Of a stretch of DNA of 64,000 nt, positions 1 to 12,441 are shown piece after piece; position 1 is the stretch's first letter, and each line of letters opens with the position of its first letter. This DNA comes from Paragonimus skrjabini miyazakii. Taxonomy: Eukaryota; Platyhelminthes; Trematoda; Plagiorchiida; Troglotrematidae. Location of the stretch: contig JTDE01022242.1 of NCBI GenBank assembly GCA_014338405.1, positions 32,010 through 96,009 on the forward strand, read 5' to 3'. The notes under the pieces were generated by a model that did no database searches, was not told where the DNA came from, and saw only the letters and a program-made list of their open reading frames with translations. The translations under genes were made by a program, and so were the position numbers.

Positions 1-3000
1 TACATTGTCAAAAACCCTAAATCCGCACTCTCATCCTTATCCAACACTGTGTGGTTCCCCTATTGTTCATCTTCACTCTGTGGTAAATGTATCATTACTG
101 AGTGTCCTGAAGGAATCAACGCCTGAGCTTACACCTAGCTGTCAATGACTTGTGCTAACCATATTCACAATGGTGCAAAAATAATACACAACAGAAAAAT
201 GTTAAGATGCACAACGTATTAAGACGCATGAGTGTTATTAGCAGCTATATTACTATCTGCGACACTAGTGTTTATGGTACTTTTCAAGTGCAATCGACCC
301 TAACCTGTACAGCCGACACCATCACATCTCTTTTCATCAATATCCCACTCAAATAAACGATTGAGTTTTTCGGACAGTATATTGAATATAATGATGCAAA
401 CACAGGATAGAATGATCTCGCCCACGTGATCAATGTTATATAACTAAGTCTCATAACTCAAACTAGACAGAAACTATTGACTGACATCTTTCGCCCCAGT
501 GCTATGTTATCTACCACCGTCATCGAATCCATATAAATGTGTTGTATGTAGTATGATGATGAAACATCGAAGATGAGCTTGTTTGCTACGCGTTTCTTTT
601 CATGGCTAAACTGGGCATACTCAAATTATGCAAAACATCTTGATATTTACCAGCGGTAGCCTCATTCTTAAGTAAGTGAATGAAAGTACATTTTATCGAT
701 AAAGGAATTGTCACTCGGAACGAAACATGATTCTGTGACACACACATGGTTGTGTTTTCTATATCTCACCAACAGTCCACTATTTACCAGCTAGTTTTCA
801 GTTCACAAAACTACGTGGACGAAAAGTTGGTGCGGGTAAAACAGCCTCAGGTTCTCTTGAGAATAAATAAGGAAATGTTGCCTGATTGGAGTTCTACAAC
901 AGATTCTGATGCTGTTTAAGCACAGTAGCAGAGCTAAATGAGGTAATCAGTTGGGTGTAAGGCATGACATCACATTTCGGAAGAGACTCAACTGCAGCGG
1001 AAACTCATGGTCCAAACGTCTACAAATTTGGTAGAAGTTTTTTTTACCCAAACCACTGAGCTATCACAGCAGATTCCAGATGTCACCACTATCTGGGTTT
1101 GCGATAATAGTGCCAACGTGGAGTCCATTCAGGTTTGCAATATGTTCTGCCCAAATGAATAGCACTCCCCGATCTGTATGCATATAGTTTCAGATGGACA
1201 TCACAAGTCAAAGTGGAAGATAAACTGAAAAGTAAGTCGGTCAGTGTGCGCCGTAAAGATCGATAGAAGTTAGTATGTTACTTTAATTAGATACGTTTGC
1301 TGCGTAGTGCTGACGGCGATTAACTTGATTATCACAAGGCCGAGTTATATTCCGTTGTGCTGAAATACACCCCTAGTGGTGTGCGCTTAATGACATCAAG
1401 GTAAGTGCCGTTATTAGTGAACGTGTGGTGAACAGGCTTCAGCGATCTACACACGCGTCTGAAGCTTGAGATCCACCTCACGCGAATTCAGTCAGTTTGT
1501 CTGTTTTTATAGTTAACCAACTTATTTTGATCTGGGATACAGTCACTAAGACAGGGTGTGGCACCGTCATTTGAGATTAGGTCAACGTCCAAGAAAAGAG
1601 AACGAATACGAATTTACTAATATCTAAATTTAGTGATAAGAATGTTGTAAAATGGTCCCCAGATGCGCAATTGATGACCTCGGATTGAAGGTCCTCCCAG
1701 TGACTGATAATTCTATAGTAAAAGCCGTTGTCTAAGGGAGGTTGATGGCTGGAGTTTGTAGTGCTTCTTGTCGTGATATCTTCAAGTGTTTCCAACCGCC
1801 AAAATGAAGAATTTATCTAGGAGCCCAACATCAGGGATTTGCGTGAGAATTACGCCAACGCAGAGTCTTCGGAAATCCAATGAGTAGAGATCGAGATGTT
1901 CAAGAGCAGACTTGTAATGGGAATGGCACAGGTCAGTGACTATTATGTTGGCAGCTTGGTGGACATGTTCAGTGATTAGTATGTCCTTCACCAGATCGAT
2001 ATACGCGACTTGTTTTGCACATCCAAGCCTTATATAAATTTGGCTAATGTTTTGAAGACCATGCTTATCTTTAGGAGTAAAAGCTCTTTTTATTAAAATC
2101 CTATAAGTTCTAACTTCATTGTTAATATCCGACTAATTTTGATAGGAGAGGGATAAAATTGCTCATCGGCAAATGTGTATGTTACCCGTCAGTCATCTGA
2201 ATATATATTGCACCGTTTGCACTGTGTATCACCAACAGGATTCTGTAGCTTCCTGCCTGTGATATATGGACACTTTCATCATCCAGACAGAGATTTCAGT
2301 CATCCAACCAGCACTAAATATTATTAACTTCAATGTTTAATGCACCGGGGTCAATAGCATTCCGAATATTTAAGCTTTCAACACAAATAGCATCCTCAGT
2401 TGCTAACATTCGCATCAGAAAACTCACTAGATCTTCGCGCTAATTGCGATCGAATGAACAAGGAATGGTTACCTTACGGTAGTTTATTATGCCAAACCCC
2501 AAAACTTTATGACGAATTTCGTCCACGATGGTATTCATGCGATGGAGACAGTGTGAACAAAAGTCGGACCAAGAACTCTTTGTTATAAGTCCAACCTCTC
2601 GTCCACTGCATTCGGATTACGGCTAGCTGATGACTTCAAACAATTACAAACCCGATGATGAAAATTAGATATTGCGACAAAAAAATATTAAGTATGAGTT
2701 AGTGGACAGCGTTACGGTTTATCAAGTGCGCATTTGTCACTTGCAATCGGTCACTTCTGATAATGATGAAGTAAGGGTTTTTAAAGAAAAATGAACGTCT
2801 TTGTTTGTAACTTAAGTATCTTTCAGAAGTTTGTCTACCTCACCGGAGCTCAATTGTCAATGCATTTCGCAGCCATACATGGGAACAGAAACTAACCTTC
2901 ATGAGAAAACCACTATAAAAATTGTGATAAATACTCAGGAGATCTACTACAGTCAATAAACGGTCAGTAACGAAGTCTGACTTTGTTTAAAGGATGATGA

Positions 3001-3329
3001 AAAATTTTGTGGTATAACTTGAGGCCAGAAAACGTGTGAATTGGTCCATGATGTACAGAACTGCTGAAACTGTAAAAGTATGGGAATCTGCCTCGTAAAA
3101 TATACTGACATATAGCTCGTCAATACGTATTATGCTACACAACTCATTGCTTGCCATCACGAGAAAACTAATATGAGAACTTTAAAACACTGAGTTCTCT
3201 TGACCTATTCAGTCAAAAGAGAGAAAAGACATACGTCGCGAGATGTTAACATTTCGATTTACTCTCATCAGTCGCCTAAGAAAAACTAGCAAATTTTATA
3301 CAAACGGTTAATTTCAGTTCGGTGTAAAA
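1..3329. other. Non-coding upstream sequence
   Basis: Only short open frames with no recognisable protein. The first 125 bases read as an open frame with a Cys-rich end (CSSSLCGKCIITECPEG) that runs off the window edge; too short to assign. Confidence 0.5.
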
Positions 3330-3343
3330 CAATAGTTGAACAA

Positions 3344-4634
3344 ATGTGGATAGAATTTTACGATAACTGTATGTTATCAGGCCAATTTTCTGTGCATTTT
3401 TCCAAGCTGCTCTCTAATGGAAAGCCTCCAGTAAATAACGTGAACCTGGCAAAGATAACTAACTCTCACATCGAGGCCTTCAATGAAGTATTGAATAAAT
3501 GTATCGAGACCAAGCAACGCTTTGCCAGTTTGCTTAATAGATCATCTTTGGTTTACCGTATCAAGTTTGAAAATTTTATGCGAACGACACTTCAAGAAAT
3601 CAAAGCGAATACGCTTCAGAACTTGCAAAATTCGCTACTTCGTGGGCGGATGTCCACCTTCACCAATTATGACTTCAAACATATTCACAATTTGTAGGAT
3701 ACTCACTTTACCAAAGCCCAATTGGATGTGATTTCGTTGGGTCTAGATTTCAAGCTGCCGCCCAAACAAGTGAACAAACTACAAACCCAGGTTCAATTTG
3801 AAATTTGTATGAGCAAGATCTTACCCACGCCTCATTGGACAATACGGACTGGTTTCGTGCAAAGTTGGTTGATATTTCGCACGAGTTTCTATCGGCTCCC
3901 ATACGCCAGCATTGGTGTTTGTCCGCAGAACACTACGGAGCCATCAAAGAGCACAAAATAATGACTGGCCTAGTTTTCTACAAGTCAGACAAGTGCTCGG
4001 GCATTGTCATAATGAAGAAAGATGACTTTGTAACCAAGATGAATGTGGTATTTTCCAGTGCACGGAAATTCAAACTGGATGGCAGGCCTAGTAACAATTT
4101 CCTGATTGGAAGACAGATATCAAGGAAACTACAAATATTGATGGTGCATGAATACATTTCTGGGACTCAGTACAAGAAACTGAAACCAACAGGCACGCAG
4201 AGATCGGGGATGAGATGTTCATTAAAAATCCACATAGACGGGTATCCCACTGCGATCGATATTATCTATGAATAACTCGGCACACCACAAACTGGCGCGA
4301 AGGTCAGTGGACATCCTTAAACCCGCTCGTGAATTGTAATCCCCAAATTGTGTTCGTAGTTCCTTTGAGCCAGCAGAAATTTTGGAGAACAATTCAGTAA
4401 GTCCACAAATGATGTACACGGTCGACGTAGACTCATTATTTACTAATGTACCGCTGCGTGATTGTATTTTTGAGAATGCTTGAAAGGCAATTTCAAGAAT
4501 TGAGTCTGGGGGTCCTGCTCTACAAACGTTACGTAGACGACCCTGTAATTTTTATTGGTGAATGTATTTTTACTTCATTTTATAACTATTTGAACTCCCT
4601 CCACCCAAACATCTCTGTATTTTACGAGGTGTAA
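3344..4634 (+). pseudogene. Broken PLE reverse transcriptase region
   Basis: Remnant of the RT-bearing part of the Penelope-like ORF. It holds recognisable template/nucleotide-binding blocks and the catalytic YVDD box, but with an in-frame TAG (3695-3697), at least two frame shifts, and loss of motif B. The block around 4245-4310 reads, in another frame, ILSMNNSAHHKLA, the PLE segment that precedes motif A. Not functional. Confidence 0.8.
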
Positions 4635-4845
4635 TTTAATAGTTGCTTGCCGTTCTTAGACATTCTTATAACCAGACGTCAAGACGGTACATTGCAACGA
4701 TCTGTTTATCGTAAGACAATTTGGAGTGGACAATATTCGTAGTTCTCTAGCTTCCCACCTATTGCTTATAAACGAGAGCTAATGAAAATGTTATTCCCGA
4801 AAGCCAGATCGATTGGAGAAAGAAAAATTTATTTAAAAAACACTG

Positions 4846-5370
4846 GTGCATAACGGCTATCCTGAAAAGTTGATGGATATCCACAGGAAGATGAAAGAAC
4901 CAGAAGTGGTAAGCTACAGAGCGCAGAGCATATTTCTGCAAATTCAATTCAAGGGTGACCACTTGACTAACAACATCAGTCACAACTTGATGTCAGCTTT
5001 GCAATGCACCTACCCACCTGCCCACGTAATCTACCAGTTCAAGTGCAGTTGTAATGACGTCTACATAGGCAGGACAGATCGGTGCTTACATCAACGTATG
5101 GTGTAGCACATTCCTAAGGGTTCATCAACTGAAATGTCAAAAAACGACTTACTGACTGTAACATGCTCAAAAACCCCGGCCTCATCGGTCGCCAAACACA
5201 TCTTAGCAACCGGTCACTTAGTTGACCCCATCAAATCGTTCAACATATTGTTGCATAATCGCAACCCGAAACTGTTGGCGATTAGCGAGACAATGTTAAT
5301 CAGACGACATCGGCTAGCTTTGTGTGCACAAAAGGCGCTGACGCAATCAATCTCCTTGCCATGGAATTGA
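4846..5370 (+). pseudogene. PLE GIY-YIG endonuclease remnant
   Basis: Reads HVIYQFKCSCNDVYIGRTDR, a Penelope-type GIY-YIG nuclease core with the upstream Cys pair and YIG box, followed after a TAG (5104-5106) by the conserved tail AKHILATGHLVD and ISETMLIRRH. In intact elements this nuclease nicks the target for reverse transcription. One stop interrupts it. Confidence 0.8.
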
Positions 5371-8300
5371 TTGCAGTATTAGAGCGTGAAAGGTCAGAAC
5401 TATGTGGTTGGTTTGTTCAACTGTTTTTGCTATACGCAGTTTGTATAAAATTTGTTAGTTTTACGTTGTCGACTGATGAGAGTAAACCGATATATGTCTT
5501 CTCTCTGTTTTGGGTAATATGAGAACCACAGTTTACCAAAATTGTTCACTTCCGGAATGTGATAATGATTTCATTATGTTTACTCTCTCGGATTGTTAAT
5601 TCACAATAAACCGAAAACATGTCTTTGTTTTCTTTAACAACCGACCACCCACTCGACTCTGTTGCCCTATTTTCGGACCGGAATCTCCAATTAGTTGAAA
5701 TTGAGGTCTCATAACAGACTTTCTCTGCGCACACTCCCAAAACAAACTGGCGACATATAGTGATAACTATCGTTTTAGTTGTACAGAATTCCACCCAATT
5801 TCAGATCGCTCCGAAAGGTCGAAAACGTCATACAACCCCGAGATTCTCGGTAGCCACCACTTGTACTACACACTCTCTGTTAGCATGGAAAAACACACGG
5901 TCGGTACAGTTGTCAGTGTTGCATGACCAGATCTTGTTAGAATTCTGATCAATATGCAACCGGCTTTTTAAATGGTCTATTCACCAACAGGCACATGACC
6001 AAAAGCAACCCAGAGGTATCCATTTGTCGACGGGCGTTCTTGCACGCACACCCTCTCTTGTGACCTGAGAATTCGGAAGAAAACGAAAAAAGGATCAAAG
6101 TTAAACAGAGGAGTGCTTTTCCGTACATTTAGCGGGTGAAACTGAACCGACAATCAGGGAACGAGGTGAATGTCGTTTGAACGTGCTTCTTACATTCACA
6201 CAAAAGTTTAACCTGGTGTCCGGTAATTTATGTGCGTTTGAATTTCATTTACGACAGGTCAATGAGTCGTGTGTGATCACAACGTTTGTTACTGGGTTTA
6301 TTGCTGATGCAAACGTGCGAGATATCAAGAGGTTTATTTAACAGGGCTGAGTACAACAACTTACCAGCTAAATATCTCTGCAGAATTTGTCAAATTGCGT
6401 CAGCTATGGTGACCGATTATTAAGGGCCGTCTAGTATTTTGGTGGTCTCCAACATTCTTATCTAAACACAGTCGATATTTAGTCTGTGTTCATCACAATG
6501 TGGTTTGTTGCCCGCAGAATTCCACAGTCATTACCATTTGCCTTGGTTGTGCATGGTTGACTTTTGGCTACATCCAGCTGTAAACCGTTTACTGTTTGAT
6601 CGTTTTTCCAGGACTTCTGCTTGCTCTTCCCTGACTTAGCCAATCAGGCTAGTCAGATGAACACGATGACATCCATTATGAATAAAATGTACCACCCTTC
6701 ATCGCAGGCAGTCCACTCATATGAATGATTGTGCATTTAAATCAAGAGTTTAGTGTTTGCAAAGTTGAAAACCTGCCGACTGACAAGTATGGTCTTCTTG
6801 CTAGTTTTTATCGTCATTTCCATAATTTTATATAAAAGTTCAAAACTTGACAACGACTATACCTTGTGGGGAAATTAAAAAAAGTCCAGTAAAATTTGTA
6901 AAACCCTACCTGCCACTGTCATAGGATACATATCGATTAACTGCATACAATCCGCTAACAGAGACAGCGGGAAGACCATTTGTGTAAGGAGCGTACCTAT
7001 CATTCTTGGAAGTTTTCCAACAAGTGGTCTACCAACATTCACCACCTTTAAGTAATATATAGGAAAATTTTCTGTTGGCAAGTAGCTTGGTAGACTTCAT
7101 AATATGAAAGAGAACTAATTATGGATAAGATGGTACTCCGTTAGACTTTTAACCACCGACGGGAACAAGCCGGTCAGACGCGGCAACTGATTTCCTTGTA
7201 CAGCTAAGAAAACAAGCAGAAAGTACTCCGAAGTTTCACATTCGTACTCATCTAATCACTCATCCAACTGTTGTTGGTTGGAGCAACCAGCCCCTCTGTG
7301 AGATCATCTAATGGATTCCCTATAACTTAATCGATTGGATTGAAAAATATTTTTAAGCATTAAATCTTCAAGCTCTTCCCCTGGCCTCATATCTTAGCTG
7401 GTACAGCACTATTTACTCCCGGATACTTCGTTTCTGCCGATGGTGGGAATTCAACTCAAAATCAGCTTTTCTACGGTTGGGTCTCTTCTAAAAAAAACAG
7501 TAGTCCGCCTGACCAAAGTTTTCCAAGCAGGACGTGAGTAAGTTGACTGAGTTACCGCATATGGTACAATATTATGCAAAGACTAATCGACCAGAGAGTG
7601 AGTGGCGTGAATGAGTGTTCATGGTTTGACCCAACTAAGTCTTTGTGTACCATTTCAACAAATGGATCCACTAGCCTGTCCATACATGATATGCGTTTGT
7701 CTACTTGAGCAGCACGCAGTATAGTGTTTCAGTTGATAAATAGCGAGATGGCCCAGTATGGCTCACTAAGCTATCTGTTAATAAACCTGACCATAAAGAA
7801 ATCAGATAATTCACATGTGCCACTGAGGAGAAAGTGCTAAAAGGACCTCATTTTGGAGTGAACAAGTGTTAATTCTCTAACATACAAGAGGTTAGTAGAT
7901 AGCAAACTTGTAATGTGGTTTGCCATAATGAGAATATATTCGATACTTGGAGGGTGAGTTGTGAAACTTCTCGAAACCTTCTCGGATAGTTATCATCTCC
8001 CCTATTACTGGCCAAGTCTTGTGGTAGTTATCTGAATTTGAATAACTTACAAACAGTCCGGTCTCTCGGGTTCAACTGTACAAGAAACCCTTGTGTGGTT
8101 TATTGCAAAGTTACCCGTGAAGTATTTCGAAACCTCCAGTGCGTGACTACATATGCTGAGGAATGTTTGTGGGGACAATGGGACAGAATTAATGACATCG
8201 CTTAACTCATTTCTGCATTACGAATAGTAGCTTACACCAACAACTTCCTATTCTAACATGTAGCATGTGAAATACAATGTACGGTATAGTGTGCAATTTA

Positions 8301-8929
8301 GGGATCTCTGCGAGTTAAGGCTGCAACCCGATAGGGATGGTTCCATTAAATCTTGCCTATATTGATACTTACCTCTCTGCTAACGCCATCCGGTTCAATT
8401 ACGCCATTTGATCGGAACCATGGGATGGCACTTATCGAATGGTTTTTTTGTACAAGTCTACAGTGTATTGTAAGGGAATTATTTCAGATTAATAACTGGA
8501 TTTGTTTGAAAACAACAGTTTAATGGGCTTGTTAGTGAAAGGCTTAACTTAAGTGTTTAGCATGTAAGACTGAACTGGCTTCCTGGTTTAATCTCAAGTC
8601 ATCACGTTTACCTATGATCAACCACAGAGTTCAGAAGAAGGTTATGTTCCTGTTCGATCACAATCAATATTAACCCATGCAGATAATAAAATCGATGGGG
8701 AGAACGCGTGGCTAAGGGATGTACACACTATAGTTTGACATTAATAGGCGGTCCGGTCATTTTTACGTGCGTGGATGAATGTGCCGCTGGTCGATGAAGG
8801 TGCAACCAGTCAGAACACAGTCTAGGCTTTAGCCCGAGTTTGGAACAGGCAGGCGGCCATAAAACGTATGCAACAAACGAAAGCTGACTGCGCGTTTACA
8901 TAGATGGAAAACCACTCATGAGTGCTGAC
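5371..8929. other. No gene seen
   Basis: Short frames only. Sequence just after 5370 may be the 3' tail of Penelope copy 1, but no boundary is visible. Confidence 0.5.
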
Positions 8930-9045
8930 GGATGTCGCAGCCCTATCGATTCATATTCAGCCACTTTCTAAAGAAGTACTAGACTCGAGTTTCGCTCTTG
9001 TTAGAGCCCTTCAGAAGTGCATGTCCTTGTCAAGGTCGAGGTAAG
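8930..9045 (+). repeat. SINE-like repeat family C, copy 1
   Basis: Contains the family core tagactcgagtttcgctctt followed by gttagagc, preceded by a diverged tcgcagc...cattcc-type block. Same orientation as the copies at 20.0, 35.4 and 52.65 kb. Confidence 0.65.
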
Positions 9046-10062
9046 AACTTGAGTTACGTTTTCAAGAGGTAGCCGATTTCAGCACTGCGCCATTATTATC
9101 AGATTTCTCAACGATAAGTCGTGTGGTTTTCGGTCCACATCGGATATCGAAACCAAACCGTCGTGACGGCAGCATTGCGTTTGCACCTAGCCCAACGACG
9201 AATAGTGTCAAGGATAAGGTTTGATGTGGATGCCTGAACAAGTGCAGTGATTACAATATAAGCAACTAATCCCCTTGCGTATACAGTAGGCATATACCAC
9301 ACTATAAGTGTCCCCTCAAGCGATCGCAGATTAGCGAATTTGCGACGAAACATTAGTACCCAGAACTTATGGGCGCATTTATGATAAATGAAGCAGGTAA
9401 CGAGAAAAGTCGAGAATCGCTGTGGTATGCTGGACCCCTTTCTGTGTCCGATGTTGAAACCTATTCAAAATCTCTAACCAAGGGTTTCCAGGCACTACTA
9501 GTCGTTGGTTAGGTCTTATAGAGATTATGGACATTCCGGTAGCCCTTGAGTGATCACTCTGTTGCACGGCGCAAACTATGTGGTGTTACATGCACTGGTT
9601 TACTTCACTAACTCTCAATCATTGGAACTGCAAAACAATGGGATTTTATTGTTGTTTATCTCAATATGTGATCTATTAAAGTTTTATGTTTATCACAACA
9701 AGCTGGAAGCCAAAGGCGCCCTGTAGCTGACCTTTTTTGAGAGGTCCAGAGTAAATAAAAGTGTTAACACTCGTGGTGGTATAATAGTCTTAACCCAGAA
9801 TGTAAGCTTACACTTTGTGCCGCACACACATCAATCTACTAATACGAGAATGAAACAGTTTCTCGCTTTCCAAAAGATATCTGGTAATCGATATATTGTA
9901 AATGGTTAAATAAGTAATCCTAGCCTCACTCATAAACCAATGTGGCCGAGAGTTTAGGTGAGATAATTTGGTCTTGTTTAGTTCTGATCAAAGGTGTAGT
10001 TACCAACGTGATCGCTTCACAAGCATAACGGCCAGTGTATCACACCAGGTCAGAGTAGAAAT

Positions 10063-10130
10063 ATGTATACCACTGATAAGCTCTACTAAGAGCAAAACTT
10101 GAGTCCAGTGCTTTGTTTCCAACCAGGCTG
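10063..10130 (-). repeat. SINE-like repeat family C, copy 2 (reverse)
   Basis: Reads ctgataagctctactaagag followed by caaaacttgagtccagtgct, the reverse complement of the family C core. Short, truncated and diverged. Confidence 0.6.
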
Positions 10131-10350
10131 GTCAGAGCACTTATCTATCTGTTGTAGTTGGAGTACACTTTTAAACAGTTGGGTGATTGTATGGGAAGCC
10201 AAGTGGAAGTGACTGAAGGATTGCTTCGGTCACCACATACAGTTTATACTGTGCGTTGATTTTCTTAAGCAGACAATTTCGTTATTACAGTTAAGTGGAA
10301 AATCTGTATACCAAATGGATAGCAAACGTTACATTTTACATGTGGATGAA

Positions 10351-10450
10351 NNNNNNNNNNNNNNNNNNNNNNNNNNNNNNNNNNNNNNNNNNNNNNNNNN
10401 NNNNNNNNNNNNNNNNNNNNNNNNNNNNNNNNNNNNNNNNNNNNNNNNNN
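10351..10450. other. Assembly gap (100 N)
   Basis: Exactly 100 unknown bases. It truncates the PHD-finger fragment at 10451-10719. Confidence 0.99.
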
Positions 10451-10719
10451 TTCGTGGAGCGCCCTTGAATAGCCGGAGGCACAGTGGCACCCTGGTTTTC
10501 GTTAAACCTACAGCTCATGCAAATAAAGTTTAAAGCTGAAGAGGCAAGATGTTGGTACTGGTGCTCATTGAGGCCAGTGCATTTGAAGTGGTACAACTTT
10601 TGACACTGGTGGCACTGCATGCCGTTTTGTACGGACATTTTGCACCCGTACCGTCCACAGATACTCACCTCAGTGAGTGTTTGCTGAGTCCCAGCACTGC
10701 AAGATCTAACTCGAGTCAT
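10451..10719 (-). pseudogene. PHD-finger ORF1 fragment of a CR1-type retroelement
   Basis: Open minus-strand frame of about 90 residues starting MTRVRSCSAG and running into the assembly gap. It carries a Cys4-His-Cys3 pattern: ICGRYGC, then QCHQCQKLYHFKC, then FICMSCRF, spaced as in a PHD zinc finger. In flukes and other animals, PHD fingers of this layout sit at the N terminus of ORF1 in CR1-like non-LTR retroelements. A host PHD protein exon is the alternative. The rest of the ORF is hidden by the gap. Confidence 0.55.
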
Positions 10720-12227
10720 CGTCTATAGGAACAGCTATAACAGAAACAGATACAATAGAAATGGATACGACGTAGCCCAAAATTTAAATGAATGTGTTAT
10801 TAGGTGACGAATAACAGTAATTATATGCAACTGTTTGATGCTCAGGGCACCAATAAGACAAAAATATGAGGACACAATAGCAGCAAGAAAATTTGAATCA
10901 AATTTCGAGTTACCCGCGCACAGATCATTCAAACATCGTGCTTAAGCTCCGTGTGAAATAACAAAGTACATCGATACAAAAATAAATGACCTTGCACAGT
11001 TTATTATGAACGTTAATCATATACATAGAATTGCTTGGATGACATTAATCCAATAATACGTGGCTTTCTTAGTCAAGTTCAATTATTAAACTTTCTTGAT
11101 GAAACTTATAATCTTAGCGTAGTTCAGAAATCTGGTGGTGAACATTGACGGATTAAACTCTGGTATCAATCAGCGCAAGAGCATTCTCGAATGAAAATGT
11201 GTACCTATTTACTTTTTCTCGTTTCTTATTATTATTGCTACGAAATCAACTTTAACCAATGTGTGAACGTTTTCTCTTCTGTCCTCTGATAAGTTCTGAT
11301 AACAGGGTAATATTACTTAGGAAATTTCTCAAATAAATAACGTCGTTTTTCAGCGAACATGCACCCTGTGCTTGACGTGAACCTTGGGTTTAGATTATGT
11401 TCCCAATTACATTCAATACTTGATCTAATTGATGCATGATAAACGATATTCCGCCATTCAATTATCCCAATCGTGCCAATTTTGTGATCAGGAGCACGTG
11501 TACTGGAAACAGTGCATGGTATATATATATGATTCTGGAGACCTCGTTTATCAGTTTCGAATCGTGTTTTTAGTTTTGATGAACCTTATATTTCGGTCGC
11601 TCTGTATGCATAATTTAAGAATTGGGCGTTTTGTATTTTAATTATGTGGAAGACTGACGGACACTAAAACGGTACACTGTCCGGAAAAATCGACTTTACC
11701 GTATGATCGGTTCAAATTATTGAACTTTATCAGCCTTGGCATTAAACGAGTTTTAATAATGACTTTTGCTAAAATCCGATTTAAAGGTTTGCGGAAAGAT
11801 TGTATTTAAGGATTAGCTTCAGAAAAGAAATCTTTTATGTGAAGAGACTTAAGTTAGTAGACTTAACATACGCAGTGGAACTAAACTGAGTTATGATGTT
11901 TTATAGTTGTGATGTATGTGAGTAGACGTCAACACTCTCCTTGTCTTCTCTAAGACGTTAACGACAATGTATATTGCATAAATAGTACAGTTTCCATAAA
12001 AAGCTGGGCGGTGATTTTGTTTTCTAAAATCCCAGAGCGTTCTTGTTCCATCCTTTTTCATCGTTAGATGGCACTCTGTATTTTGAATTCATTTATTAGT
12101 AAGAGAAGCTCGAATGAATAACTTTGTCCGATCAATCTGAACCGCAATTCAGACTAGTATTTTACGTTTTATTTCTTCAAGTTTTGTCTTTAACGACCTA
12201 ATATCTATTTACTATGGCTAACTTCAG
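10720..12227. other. No gene seen
   Basis: AT-rich, short frames only. If the exon at 12228 is real, an upstream exon ending one base into a codon should lie further 5'; none was recognised. Confidence 0.5.
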
Positions 12228-12441
12228 ATACATTTACCGAACGTCAAAGGCAGGGACATTTCATACCATCATCTAACACTTGCTACGATATCAGCTTCGA
12301 ACTCTATAGAGAACGACCTGCAGAGTTCGCTAAAGTGGCAACCGCGTCTAACAGACGGGCAAACAGTGCTGAAGTGCAGTCAGCATCTCCAGTGGCTTCC
12401 CCTCGTTCAAATGAGTTATCACAAGCGGCCGATGTAATCAT
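12228..12441 (+). CDS. Candidate 5' exon of the RhoGAP-START gene
   Basis: A 71-codon open stretch without an ATG start, so easily missed. It begins after an acceptor (ctaacttcag) and ends at a strong donor (atcat followed by gtgagt). It reads as a Ser/Ala/Arg-rich polypeptide containing SFELYRERPAEF and SPVASPRSNELSQ, which has the texture of the DLC linker but no recognised domain. It ends with two bases of a codon, and the next exon at 22464 begins with exactly one base, giving Ile at the join. Phase agreement plus codon-like composition are the only support; there is no homology evidence. It could belong to a different transcript or be chance. Confidence 0.4.

Larger units (their letters stand above)
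3330..5370 (+). mobile_element. Penelope-like retroelement, decayed and internally deleted (copy 1)
   Basis: Order of similarity along the plus strand: N-terminal PLE region (3344-3697), conserved motif LDVISLGLDFKLPP (3722), nucleotide-binding region YKSDKCSGIVIMKKDDFV (about 3980-4040), RT motif A TVDVDSLFTNVPL (about 4420-4460), RT motif C YKRYVDD (about 4522-4545), then a GIY-YIG endonuclease (4846-5370). Frame changes near 3800 and 4210 and a stop at 3695 show it is dead. Motif A is followed almost directly by motif C, so the stretch with motif B is deleted. Sequence differs substantially from the copy at 48 kb, so the two belong to separate subfamilies. Confidence 0.85.
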
